Shown here: positions 1 to 8,100 of the stretch, piece after piece
How the letters are laid out: the number at the start of each line of letters is the position of its first letter
How positions within the stretch are numbered: the first letter of the stretch is position 1
Source of the DNA: GCA-2794515 sp034436155
GTDB lineage: Bacteria; Chloroflexota; Anaerolineae; Aggregatilineales; Phototrophicaceae
Direction of reading: 5' to 3'
DNA length: 64,000 bases
Assembly (NCBI GenBank): GCA_034436155.1
Contig: DAOTVP010000011.1
Location: forward strand, 1-64,000
Notes under the pieces: generated by a model
Told to the model about the DNA's origin: nothing
Database searches by the model: none
Seen by the model: the letters and a program-made list of their open reading frames with translations, nothing else
Position numbers and translations under genes: made by a program

Positions 1-129
1 AATCAACTCTCAAAGCGTAAGCACTCATTCCCTTCGCTCAACAGTCAGACCAGCTTCCACTAGCCCAACCCTCAGCCCGAAACCAGTGCCCACACCTCAG
101 AGGCTGTTGTCCCGTTATTAAAGAGCCGT

Positions 130-206
130 TGGTTGCGGGGACAGGATTTGAACCTGTGACCTTCGGGTTATGAGCCCGACGAGCTGCCAGACTGCTCCAC
201 CCCGCG
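130..206 (-). tRNA. Initiator tRNA-Met (CAU), CCA encoded
   Basis: Read on the minus strand this is a 77-nt cloverleaf with a CAU anticodon (loop CTCATAA). The anticodon stem has the three consecutive G:C pairs (GGG/CCC) of initiators, and the acceptor starts with C against A at the top (CGCGGGG / CCCCGCAA), the unpaired C1-A72 feature that marks tRNA-fMet. The 3' CCA is encoded at 130-132. The sequence is very close to gamma-proteobacterial initiator tRNAs. It lies on the GC-rich segment left of the suspected join and probably does not belong to the organism of the rest of the window. Confidence 0.96.
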
Positions 207-221
207 TCCGAGAGAATCGAG

Positions 222-250
222 ATTATGCGGACCGGTCTTCGCCATGTCAA
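222..250 (-). promoter_or_regulatory. Sigma70-type promoter of the tRNA-fMet gene
   Basis: On the minus strand TTGACA (245-250) is followed after exactly 17 bases by CATAAT (222-227), about 16 bp before the tRNA 5' end at 206. The -35 is a full consensus match and the -10 matches 5 of 6 bases. Confidence 0.7.
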
Positions 251-334
251 CACCTTTTTTCGCTGCCCCCTCACCGGCCTTGCAGCATGTATCACCCGAG
301 CTAGGATGATGCTGTCGCAACCCGGAGAGCAGCC

Positions 335-1519
335 TTGATCAGACGCTTCGACATCGCACGCCTGCCGCGCATCGTGTTCGGACACGGCAACCTCGCGCGC
401 CTGCCGGAGCTGGCCGCGACCTTTGGGGCCAACGCCTTGGTGGTGACGGGCGCCCGGTCCTTCCAGGATAGTCCACATTGGGCTGCCTTGCAGGCGGGGT
501 TCAAGGCCAGAAACCTGCGCTGGGAAGTGGTCCGGGTTGCCGGCGAACCCTCTCCCAAGCTCGTCGATGATGCCGTGGCCGCCTACAGGGGCGGGGTCTG
601 GGACGTGGTCATCGGCATCGGCGGCGGCAGCGCACTGGATGCCGCCAAGGCGATCGCCGGCCTGCTGATACCGGGCAACTCCGTGCTCGATCACCTGGAG
701 GGGGTGGGCCCCGAACTCCCGTATGTCGGGCCGGCCGTGCCCTTCATCGCGGTGCCGACCACCGCCGGCACGGGCTCCGAGGCGACCAAGAATGCCGTAT
801 TATCGACTCAGGGTCCGGACGGCTTCAAGAAGTCCTTCCGTGACGAAAAACTGGTTGCGCAATACGCCCTGGTCGATCCGGATCTGCTTGCCAGCTGTCC
901 GAGACCGGTGCTCGCCGCCAATGGCATGGACGCCTTCACCCAGTTGCTGGAGGCGTATGTGTCGAGTCGGGCCAACCCGATGACCGACGCGCTTGCCCTG
1001 TCCGGCCTGGAGGCGGCACGGGATGGCCTTCTGCCGTGGTACGAGGGGACGGACGACCCCACCGCCTGCCAAAGCCGAATGGCCTATGCCGCCCTGCTCT
1101 CGGGCGTGGTCCTGGCGCAGGTGGGACTGGGCGCCGTGCATGGCCTGGCCTCTCCTCTGGGGGCGTACTTCCCCATCCCGCATGGCGTGGTGTGCGGCAC
1201 CCTCGTGGCCGCCGCCACCCGGGTCAACGTCGCGGCTCTGAGCGAGCGCGCTGCCAACAGCCCAGCCTTGCGTAAATATGCGACGGTCGGCCGGCTGCTC
1301 AGTCGCGAAGCGTTGAGCGACGACGAGGCGATTGCCGCGCTGCTCGCACACCTGGAGGATTGGACGCGCCGGCTTGAGCTGCCGCGGCTGTCAGCCTTCG
1401 GGGTGCGCACGGAAGACTTCGCGCGCATCGTGCGCAACTGCCGGGGCAGCAGCATGCAGTCCAATCCGATCGTGCTGACGGATGAGGAGATCGGTCAGAT
1501 CTTGACAGAGAGGGTTTAG
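335..1519 (+). CDS. Iron-type (group III) alcohol dehydrogenase
   Basis: This is a 394-residue NAD(P)-dependent dehydrogenase of the iron-containing alcohol dehydrogenase family. Visible signatures are the glycine-rich nucleotide loop GIGGGSALDAAKAIAG around residues 92-107, PTTAGTGSEATKNAV around 140, and a C-terminal metal region with HGLASPLGAYFPIPHG. The usual metal-ligand segment DALTHAIEAY reads DAFTQLLEAY, so one histidine ligand is glutamine; related subfamilies show this too. The start is TTG with GGAG a few bases upstream. The gene is GC-rich, unlike everything after ~1590, and sits beside a proteobacterial-type tRNA. Substrate cannot be read from sequence. Confidence 0.9.
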   Translation: MIRRFDIARLPRIVFGHGNLARLPELAATFGANALVVTGARSFQDSPHWAALQAGFKARNLRWEVVRVAGEPSPKLVDDAVAAYRGGVWDVVIGIGGGSALDAAKAIAGLLIPGNSVLDHLEGVGPELPYVGPAVPFIAVPTTAGTGSEATKNAVLSTQGPDGFKKSFRDEKLVAQYALVDPDLLASCPRPVLAANGMDAFTQLLEAYVSSRANPMTDALALSGLEAARDGLLPWYEGTDDPTACQSRMAYAALLSGVVLAQVGLGAVHGLASPLGAYFPIPHGVVCGTLVAAATRVNVAALSERAANSPALRKYATVGRLLSREALSDDEAIAALLAHLEDWTRRLELPRLSAFGVRTEDFARIVRNCRGSSMQSNPIVLTDEEIGQILTERV

Positions 1520-1579
1520 CCCAGATTTATCATCCTAAAAACCTCAGTTGAACGCGCCCGAAGGCGGGTTTGTGCGTGT

Positions 1580-4500
1580 GGCTCTGGAGGGTCATCGGGC
1601 GATAGCGGTTCGCGCTTCGGCGGTGGTTCTGGTAGCACATCCCCATTTGGTGGCAATCGTCCATCCACATCCACTAGCACAGGCTCTTTCCCAACTGTAA
1701 AACCCGATGATAAAAAGGAGGATGATAAAAAAGACGATAAAGGTGGCGGGAAAAATATCTTTGGTCGTCAAATAGGTGGTGATGCACCCAAAAAAGATGA
1801 TAAACCTGCCGACAAATCGGCTGAGAAAAAAGATGATAAGCCCGAAGAGAAAAAGGGCAGTAGCCCATTTAGCCGTTTCGGTGGCGGGGGCGATAAAAAA
1901 GACGATAAACCCGCCGACAAATCGGCTGAGAAAAAAGATGATAAGCCCGAAGAGAAAAAGGGCGGTGTCGGTGGATTTTTGAATCGGGGCAAAAAGGATG
2001 AAGGCGAGAAAAAAGCCGATGCCAAAGGCAAATCCGATGATAAATCTAAAGATGGCGAGAAAAAAGGCGGTATCGGCGCATTAGCGAGTGCATTACCATT
2101 TGGACGAGGCAAAGCCGCCGATGATAAAAAAGCCGATGCCAAAGGCAAATCTGATGATAAATCCAAAGGTGACGACAAAAAACCATCACCGTTTGGTGCA
2201 AAATCGGGCGGGATTGGGAGCGCCAAAGCCGATGACAAATCCAAAGGCAAGGGTGACGATAAATCGAAAGTTAAATCGGCATCATCTGGGGCAACAGGTG
2301 GTAGCTTATTGGATAGAATCCGTAGTCGTATCCCCGTCTTAGCAAAGGCAAAAGAGACCAAAAAAGCACCTGCCAGCAAAACACGCACGGCAAAAGTGCC
2401 ACAACCAGTTGGGGAAGGGTTATCGCTCGACCAAAAATTAGATATTTTAGGCGTGGTGTTGATGTTCTCTGCGGTTGCCATTTTCTTGAGCAGTTTATCT
2501 GGGCAACAAGGCGCATTGACAGCAACTATCAACAATTTCTTCGCGCAATTGCTTGGGCAAGGCGCGATTGTTGTACCATTAGTATTTGGTGGGGTGGGAT
2601 TCTGGCTCATTTTGCGTCATTTTGGCGAAGAAGCCCCGCGCATAGACCCGATTCGCATCAGTGGATTGGTTTTGTTGTATATTGGTGCGTTAATGTTGCT
2701 GATGTTCATCGAAACATTTAATTACACCACCGCCACCCGCGAGACCTTCCCGTTATATATTGAACAATCTGTCGCACAAGGGCAAGGTGGCGGACAGATT
2801 GGGGCATATTTATATAACCTATTGGTGATGAATTTGGGTGAATTGCCTGCCGTTGCCTTAATATTTGGTATGTTGGTGGTATCCGTGATGCTCATCACAC
2901 GCACCAGTGCGGCGGAATTGACCGTATATGTGATTAGCATTTGGCGCAGTTTCCGCATGTCGATGCAACGGCGCAATCAAAAACGCCAAGCGATGCGGGC
3001 GGCATTGCTCGAAGCACGGGCAAAAGAGGCAGAAGAACGCGCCAAAGCCAAACCGATTATCACCAAACCCGTTGCGGCGGAACTCACTACGACAACCGTG
3101 GCGACCAACGCCTTGCCCGATAGCACCGCAGAACCGCGTGCTATCCCAATTCGTATGGGGAATCAGACCGTGACGGCAGAAGTGGATGCCGAAGGCAATA
3201 TTACCACGTCCGTTCCACCCAAACCGACCACATTGCCAACCCCAACGGCTACACCCGTGGCGGAATCGAATGAGAAGACAGGAGCGACAAAATCGCGTTT
3301 TAGCTTGCCATTCGGACGTGGTGGCGCAAAACAGACCGAATCATCCACACCCGTGACAGCGACCAATGGCAACGGCAAACCGACCACCGAAAAATCGGGC
3401 GGTGGGTTTAGCTTGCCATTCCGCAAACCACAAGCCCAACCGACCGCATCCACAACACCCGAAGCGGTGACGGCACAAACCACACCTGCACCGACACCAT
3501 CCACAACACCCCAGCCTGTGCCTGTGGCAAAACCGACCACCACAACCAGCGAAATCAACACCTTCAAACCACCTGTGAGACCATCGCTCATCGAAGAAGA
3601 GGATGATGAGGTGGATGAAACACCGCAACGTATCCCGCTTTCAACAATAGGCGAGACGGCGACTACCACCCCTACCTCACGGTTTGGGGCATCCACCCCA
3701 CCACCGCCGACCACATCCACAACCGAGGCACCGCGTTTCGGAGGGAGTAGCACAGGCGGAGCGAATCCGTTCAGCAAACCGACCACGCCCTCATCAGGCA
3801 CGACAACATCACCCTTTGGTGGTGGACTCAAGCCAACTGCGCCGATCAGCGATGATGAGGATGATGACGATGAAGCGACTACATCCAGCGCCTTCACGGT
3901 GGATGATGATATTTTCGGGCGCTTAGAATCCAACACCCCCGTCAGCGTCCCACCGACCACCACACCATCACCATCTCCATTCGGCGGAAGTACGCCTCGT
4001 TTTGGTGGCAGTAGCGCCCCTAAACAACCCCTTCTTGATGATGAAGATGAGGATAACGAGGATGATGCCCCAGAAAACCGCGCTAGTCGGTTAGACCAAA
4101 TTCGTGCGGGCAATTTGAGCAGTAAACCGCCATCGTTCACCCGTCCAACGCCATCGCTTTCGATAGATGACGAGGACGATGAAGATTATGATGAGGATGA
4201 CTACGATGAAGATGACGATGAATTGCCGAGTGTGGCACGTAAGTCGATGACCAACCCCTTCGGTGATGCCAAACCGAGCGCGTTTGGGGCATCGTCTACA
4301 CCGAAACCATCGGGATTTAATCCATTTGGCAAACCCGAAGATAAGGCGGGTGATATGACCGATGTGACTCGCACACCGGGCTTCACACCGCCGACATTCG
4401 CCGCATCGACACCCCCGAAGGCGACCGAAACACCACAACCGACAACGCTCACGCCACCGCCAACACCATCTAAACCGTTGCCATTCGGCAATAGTGGCGC

Positions 4501-6130
4501 AAGCACAGAAAAACCGACCAGCACCTTCACATCCAGCGCACCGAAAAAAGTGTGGCGCTTGCCCGATTATCGCACCCTGTTGGCATCGGGGTCTGAGGGC
4601 GACATTGACCGTGAGCAATTGGTACGTCGTGCTAAGGTGATTGAAGAAACATTAAGCAGTTTCGGCGCGCCAGGGCGTGTTGTCGAAATTAACACGGGAC
4701 CGGTCATCACGCAATTTGGGGTCGAACCCGATTATCTGACCGTGCGCGGTGGCAAAAAAGTCCGCGTCAAAGTCGGACAGATTGCCCAACTGGATAAAGA
4801 TATTCAATTGGCGCTCGGTGCGCGGTCTATTCGTATCGAAGCACCCGTCCCTGGTAAGGGGTATGTCGGCATCGAAGTCCCCAACGAAGAGACGGCGCTG
4901 GTCAGTTTGCGCGATGTCATGGAGAGTAAGCAATTCGCCAAATTAGCCGAAAAATCGCCCCTCACTATCGCACTGGGTCAGAGTGTGGATGGTGCGCCGA
5001 TTTCTGCCGATTTAGCCGCGATGCCCCACTTGCTCATCGCAGGGACAACGGGGTCAGGTAAATCGGTGTGTGTGAATGCGATTATCGCCAGTTTGTTAGT
5101 ACGTAACACCCCCGACAAGGTGAAATTCATCATGGTAGACCCCAAACGGGTCGAATTGACGGGGTATAACGGCATCCCACATCTGATTGCGCCCGTTGTG
5201 GTGGAATTGGAACGGATTGTCGGCGTGCTGAAATGGGTGACGCGCGAAATGGACGATCGCTATAAAAAATTCAGCAACGCGGGCGCACGCAATATCGAAG
5301 ATTATAACCAACACATCACCGATTCTGAACCGATGCCATATATCGTGGTTATCATCGATGAATTAGCCGATTTGATGATGCTCGCGCCTGATGAAACGGA
5401 GCGCGTCATCACTCGTATCGCGGCGTTGGCGCGTGCGACAGGTATCCATTTGGTGATTGCGACCCAACGCCCATCGGTGGATGTCGTCACGGGGTTGATT
5501 AAAGCCAACTTCCCCGCCCGTATCGCCTTCGCGGTGGCGGGTGGTGTAGATAGTCGCGTGATCCTCGATCAACCGGGCGCTGAACGCTTGCTCGGACGAG
5601 GCGATATGTTATATATGAGTGGCGATTCGCCCGCGCCATTACGCTTGCAAGGCGTGTATGTATCGGATATGGAAATCAACAATATCAACCGTTTCTGGCG
5701 CACGCAACAACCCGATTCTGCCCCGCAAAAGACGATTAGCGCCTTAGTCGGAGAAGAACCACCCACGCCGTTGAATAAGCCCTCGATACCGATTAACAAA
5801 GTCGGTGGCGATGCGCCCAAACCGACCTCTACATCGTCCACATTGCCGATAGATTTTGACGCAGAGACATCGCCCTCGAACCCCAATAATCATTCGGCAG
5901 GATATGGCAGTTCATCACGCGATGAAAATGCCCATGAGGATGAATTATACGAAGAGGCGGTCGAGATGGTCAGACGGTTGAATAAAGCATCGGTGTCATT
6001 GCTCCAACGCCGTCTACGGATTGGATACACCCGCGCCGCCCGCCTGATAGATATTATGGAGGCGCAAGGCGTGGTCGGACCCGCCACCGAAGGCAGTAAA
6101 CCGCGTGAGGTCTTGCCCCCGAAGAAATAG
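1580..6130 (+). CDS. ftsK: DNA translocase FtsK, 5' end missing
   Basis: FtsK is the septum-anchored ATPase that pumps chromosome ends apart at division. The frame is open from the upstream stop at 1519 to 6130 but has no ATG, GTG or TTG before a TTG at 1979 that lies within repetitive coding sequence, so the true start is lost at the join; the listed start is approximate. Order: Lys/Asp-rich repeats (to ~2290), about four membrane segments (~2449-2940), a ~530-residue Pro/Thr/Asp-rich linker with FGG/RFG motifs, then the motor with Walker A GTTGSGKS (~5044) and Walker B VVIIDELADLMM (~5345). A winged-helix gamma domain (ASVSLLQRRLRIGYTRAARL, ~5989) ends the protein. The linker is unusually long. 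Confidence 0.93.
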   Translation, partial: GSGGSSGDSGSRFGGGSGSTSPFGGNRPSTSTSTGSFPTVKPDDKKEDDKKDDKGGGKNIFGRQIGGDAPKKDDKPADKSAEKKDDKPEEKKGSSPFSRFGGGGDKKDDKPADKSAEKKDDKPEEKKGGVGGFLNRGKKDEGEKKADAKGKSDDKSKDGEKKGGIGALASALPFGRGKAADDKKADAKGKSDDKSKGDDKKPSPFGAKSGGIGSAKADDKSKGKGDDKSKVKSASSGATGGSLLDRIRSRIPVLAKAKETKKAPASKTRTAKVPQPVGEGLSLDQKLDILGVVLMFSAVAIFLSSLSGQQGALTATINNFFAQLLGQGAIVVPLVFGGVGFWLILRHFGEEAPRIDPIRISGLVLLYIGALMLLMFIETFNYTTATRETFPLYIEQSVAQGQGGGQIGAYLYNLLVMNLGELPAVALIFGMLVVSVMLITRTSAAELTVYVISIWRSFRMSMQRRNQKRQAMRAALLEARAKEAEERAKAKPIITKPVAAELTTTTVATNALPDSTAEPRAIPIRMGNQTVTAEVDAEGNITTSVPPKPTTLPTPTATPVAESNEKTGATKSRFSLPFGRGGAKQTESSTPVTATNGNGKPTTEKSGGGFSLPFRKPQAQPTASTTPEAVTAQTTPAPTPSTTPQPVPVAKPTTTTSEINTFKPPVRPSLIEEEDDEVDETPQRIPLSTIGETATTTPTSRFGASTPPPPTTSTTEAPRFGGSSTGGANPFSKPTTPSSGTTTSPFGGGLKPTAPISDDEDDDDEATTSSAFTVDDDIFGRLESNTPVSVPPTTTPSPSPFGGSTPRFGGSSAPKQPLLDDEDEDNEDDAPENRASRLDQIRAGNLSSKPPSFTRPTPSLSIDDEDDEDYDEDDYDEDDDELPSVARKSMTNPFGDAKPSAFGASSTPKPSGFNPFGKPEDKAGDMTDVTRTPGFTPPTFAASTPPKATETPQPTTLTPPPTPSKPLPFGNSGASTEKPTSTFTSSAPKKVWRLPDYRTLLASGSEGDIDREQLVRRAKVIEETLSSFGAPGRVVEINTGPVITQFGVEPDYLTVRGGKKVRVKVGQIAQLDKDIQLALGARSIRIEAPVPGKGYVGIEVPNEETALVSLRDVMESKQFAKLAEKSPLTIALGQSVDGAPISADLAAMPHLLIAGTTGSGKSVCVNAIIASLLVRNTPDKVKFIMVDPKRVELTGYNGIPHLIAPVVVELERIVGVLKWVTREMDDRYKKFSNAGARNIEDYNQHITDSEPMPYIVVIIDELADLMMLAPDETERVITRIAALARATGIHLVIATQRPSVDVVTGLIKANFPARIAFAVAGGVDSRVILDQPGAERLLGRGDMLYMSGDSPAPLRLQGVYVSDMEINNINRFWRTQQPDSAPQKTISALVGEEPPTPLNKPSIPINKVGGDAPKPTSTSSTLPIDFDAETSPSNPNNHSAGYGSSSRDENAHEDELYEEAVEMVRRLNKASVSLLQRRLRIGYTRAARLIDIMEAQGVVGPATEGSKPREVLPPKK
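1799..1963 (+). repeat. Tandem 105-bp coding repeat in the ftsK N-terminus
   Basis: A 60-base block at 1799-1858 recurs almost unchanged at 1904-1963, giving a 35-residue period. It encodes DKPADKSAEKK followed by DDKPEEKKG and an FSRFGGGG spacer. A second near-duplicate (KKADAKGKSDDKSK) begins around 2009 and 2126, a 117-base period. Such repeats are prone to expansion and to assembly error. Confidence 0.85.
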
Positions 6131-6239
6131 GTGGCAATGATGTTCTGTCACAATTTGCTTGACCACATCGGACGCAAGAATAGTTTCGCTAATACCCAGA
6201 CACGATTCAGTGGGTAAGTTCTGTTGGAATGATACATAC

Positions 6240-6303
6240 AAGTAGTTCTTTCTAGCACAATTTTTCAGAAAAAAACATTATGCTCAAAGAACTACTTTTT
6301 CGC
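6240..6303. terminator. Long hairpin terminator downstream of ftsK
   Basis: AAGTAGTTCTTT (6240-6251) pairs perfectly with AAAGAACTACTT (6286-6297), with a 34-base loop that can fold further (AGCA/TGCT, TTTTTC/GAAAAA). A run of T follows on the plus strand (TTTTT to 6300). It lies between convergent ftsK and msrA, so it may stop both. The rest of 6131-6411 shows no gene. Confidence 0.6.
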
Positions 6304-6411
6304 TAAATTAAGTGTATTAGTTTTGATGCCTCAGCGAAAGCCAGTGACGATATAAAATGGGATAAGACCACAACGGACAAACTTAGAAGCGCGTCTACCA
6401 CAAGCATTTGC

Positions 6412-6942
6412 TTATTTCTTCAATTCTGCCAAGAATTTAGACCGAAATTTTGCCACTTTGGGCGCAATCACCACTTGGCAATAGCCCGCATACGGATTAT
6501 TGACGTAATAATTTTGGTGATAGTCCTCGGCAGGATAAAATGTCGTGGCGGGGGTGATTTCGGTAACAATTGGGTTTGCCCATAAACGTGCTTCAGTGAT
6601 TTCTGCGATAGTCGCTTCGGCGATTTGTTTTTGGGCTTCGGTCTGATAGAAAATTGCCGATCGATATTGCGTCCCCACATCTGCGCCTTGCCGATTCAGG
6701 GTGGTGGGGTCGTGGATGGTGAAGAACACGTCCAAAATTTGGCGTGTGCTGATGATGTTGGGGTCGTAGGTCAATTGGACGACTTCGGCATGACCCGTTG
6801 TGCCTGTACAAACTTGTTTGTAGGTGGGGTTGGGGGTTTTTCCGCCCATGTAACCCGATACAACATCGGTTACACCGCGCAGTTCATCGTAAACCGCTTC
6901 GAGACACCAAAAACAGCCACCTGCCAGCGTAATCATTTCCAT
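6412..6942 (-). CDS. msrA: Peptide methionine-S-sulfoxide reductase
   Basis: MsrA reduces S-epimers of methionine sulfoxide in proteins and repairs oxidative damage in the cytoplasm. The 176-residue protein has the catalytic motif GCFWC at residues 9-13 (nucleophile C10), the conserved GYMGG, the GHAEVV segment, and the C-terminal YHQNYY stretch (AEDYHQNYYVNNPYAGYC), whose cysteine probably resolves the disulfide. Length is typical for a stand-alone MsrA. It is separated from the upstream cytochrome oxidase operon by a strong hairpin at 6965-7005, so it is likely expressed alone. Confidence 0.96.
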   Translation of the reverse strand: MEMITLAGGCFWCLEAVYDELRGVTDVVSGYMGGKTPNPTYKQVCTGTTGHAEVVQLTYDPNIISTRQILDVFFTIHDPTTLNRQGADVGTQYRSAIFYQTEAQKQIAEATIAEITEARLWANPIVTEITPATTFYPAEDYHQNYYVNNPYAGYCQVVIAPKVAKFRSKFLAELKK

Positions 6943-6964
6943 GTGATTTTATCCTTAATCAACT

Positions 6965-7005
6965 AAAACGCCTCATTAACGTCAGAAGAGATAATGAGGC
7001 GTTTT
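6965..7005. terminator. Terminator between the cox operon and msrA
   Basis: AAAACGCCTCATTA (6965-6978) is the exact reverse complement of TAATGAGGCGTTTT (6992-7005): a 14-bp stem with a 13-base loop and T-rich 3' ends in both directions. It lies 70 bp after the last oxidase gene on the minus strand and should end that operon. Confidence 0.85.
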
Positions 7006-7074
7006 CTTACATGAGGGTATGCCGAAAATATCTGGATGATTAGCGAATTGATATGATCACGATTGGTACGGATG

Positions 7075-7452
7075 CTATGCCCCGAAATAACCGCCTGTGG
7101 ATGGCACGGCAATCAGGAATAGTGTGCATAAAATCGCTAATCCCAGTGGTATGAGGAATGCCAATGCAAAAGCGCGACTATCGGTTTTGAGGTGCATATA
7201 AAACATCACCACCAACGCGCCTTTCGCCACGGCAATCCCTAGTAACAACGGAATTTTGATGTCGCTATCAATAATTTCGGCGAGCAACACTTCAATCACT
7301 GTCAGGATTGCCAAGATGCTGAATACGGTGGTATACAACGGCATGGGGAGCGTCATCCCCAAAATTTTGGTCGTTGGGGCGAGTGTTTCGGCATGGGCAT
7401 GGTGTGCGTGATTTTCTTTTGTGGATTCAACAGGCATTGTTTCTTCAGACAT
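7075..7452 (-). CDS. Cytochrome c oxidase subunit IV (prokaryotic type)
   Basis: Small 125-residue membrane subunit of the caa3-type terminal oxidase. After a His-rich N-terminus it shows three hydrophobic segments (about residues 36-60, 67-87 and 95-118). The second ends in MFYMHLK, the hallmark of prokaryotic COX4 proteins. It is the last gene of the six-gene oxidase operon, 12 bp after subunit III, and is followed by a strong terminator. It probably stabilises the complex and binds no cofactor. Confidence 0.88.
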   Translation of the reverse strand: MSEETMPVESTKENHAHHAHAETLAPTTKILGMTLPMPLYTTVFSILAILTVIEVLLAEIIDSDIKIPLLLGIAVAKGALVVMFYMHLKTDSRAFALAFLIPLGLAILCTLFLIAVPSTGGYFGA

Positions 7453-7464
7453 GGCTCACCTCGA

Positions 7465-8097
7465 TTAGACCAAATAAATTAGCGTAAATAATAAAATCCA
7501 GACCACATCGACAAAGTGCCAATATAAGCCAAAGACTTCGACACCAATGACGTTATCTTTGCTATATTGACCTTTACGAGCGCGACGGATGACATCCAAG
7601 CACCACAATACACCAACAATCACATGGAAACCATGAAAAGCAGTTGGCGCGTAGAAGTGCATCCCAAAACCTTCGTAAGCATCGGTCTCAAATCCGAGTG
7701 TGATGCTCTTGGCGGCGAGTTGAGTATATTCGTAGTATTGTAGAATGATGAATATCACACCGAGTAGGGCGGTGATGCTCAACCAGCGAATTCCACCTTT
7801 GACATTATCCAATTGGATGGAGCGCAAACCCATCACCATCGCCCAGCTGCTGGTCAGGAGCAAAAAGGTGTTGAAGGTGACAATGAGTGTGCCACCGAAA
7901 CCGAGTGCTTCGTGTACAGCATGGACGATTTCTTTATTTTGAAAGCGGAACACGGCATAGGCGGCGATGAACACCGAGAAGATGATGGTTTCGCTGGCGA
8001 TGAACAACCACATGGCGAATTTGTAATTTTCGCTCATGCGCGAGATCGATTCGAGATCGTGCGTATGGGTATTGTGATGAATGGTCATTTCGCTCAT
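7465..8097 (-). CDS. ctaE: Cytochrome c oxidase subunit III
   Basis: Subunit III of an aa3/caa3 heme-copper oxidase, 210 residues with five membrane helices, the short bacterial form. The motifs FHGFHVIVGV and YWHFVDVVWILLF near the C-terminus are diagnostic. It starts 3 bp after the preceding 390-residue membrane protein, indicating translational coupling. A second, more divergent subunit III-like gene lies upstream in the operon at 9295-9888; this one is the canonical copy. Confidence 0.94.
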   Translation of the reverse strand: MSEMTIHHNTHTHDLESISRMSENYKFAMWLFIASETIIFSVFIAAYAVFRFQNKEIVHAVHEALGFGGTLIVTFNTFLLLTSSWAMVMGLRSIQLDNVKGGIRWLSITALLGVIFIILQYYEYTQLAAKSITLGFETDAYEGFGMHFYAPTAFHGFHVIVGVLWCLDVIRRARKGQYSKDNVIGVEVFGLYWHFVDVVWILLFTLIYLV

Positions 8098-8100
8098 GAT

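Noticed and set aside
1..129. Possible gene or RNA before the tRNA
   Set aside because: No start signal, motif or stable structure could be supported in this short stretch.
800..1464. Open frames on both strands inside the alcohol dehydrogenase gene
   Set aside because: GC-rich DNA gives long chance frames; the dehydrogenase frame carries all motifs.
1768..4140. Long minus-strand open frames opposite ftsK rich in Ser, Leu, Val and Gly
   Set aside because: They mirror the low-complexity Lys/Asp and Pro/Thr coding of ftsK; no independent motif, start signal or family likeness.
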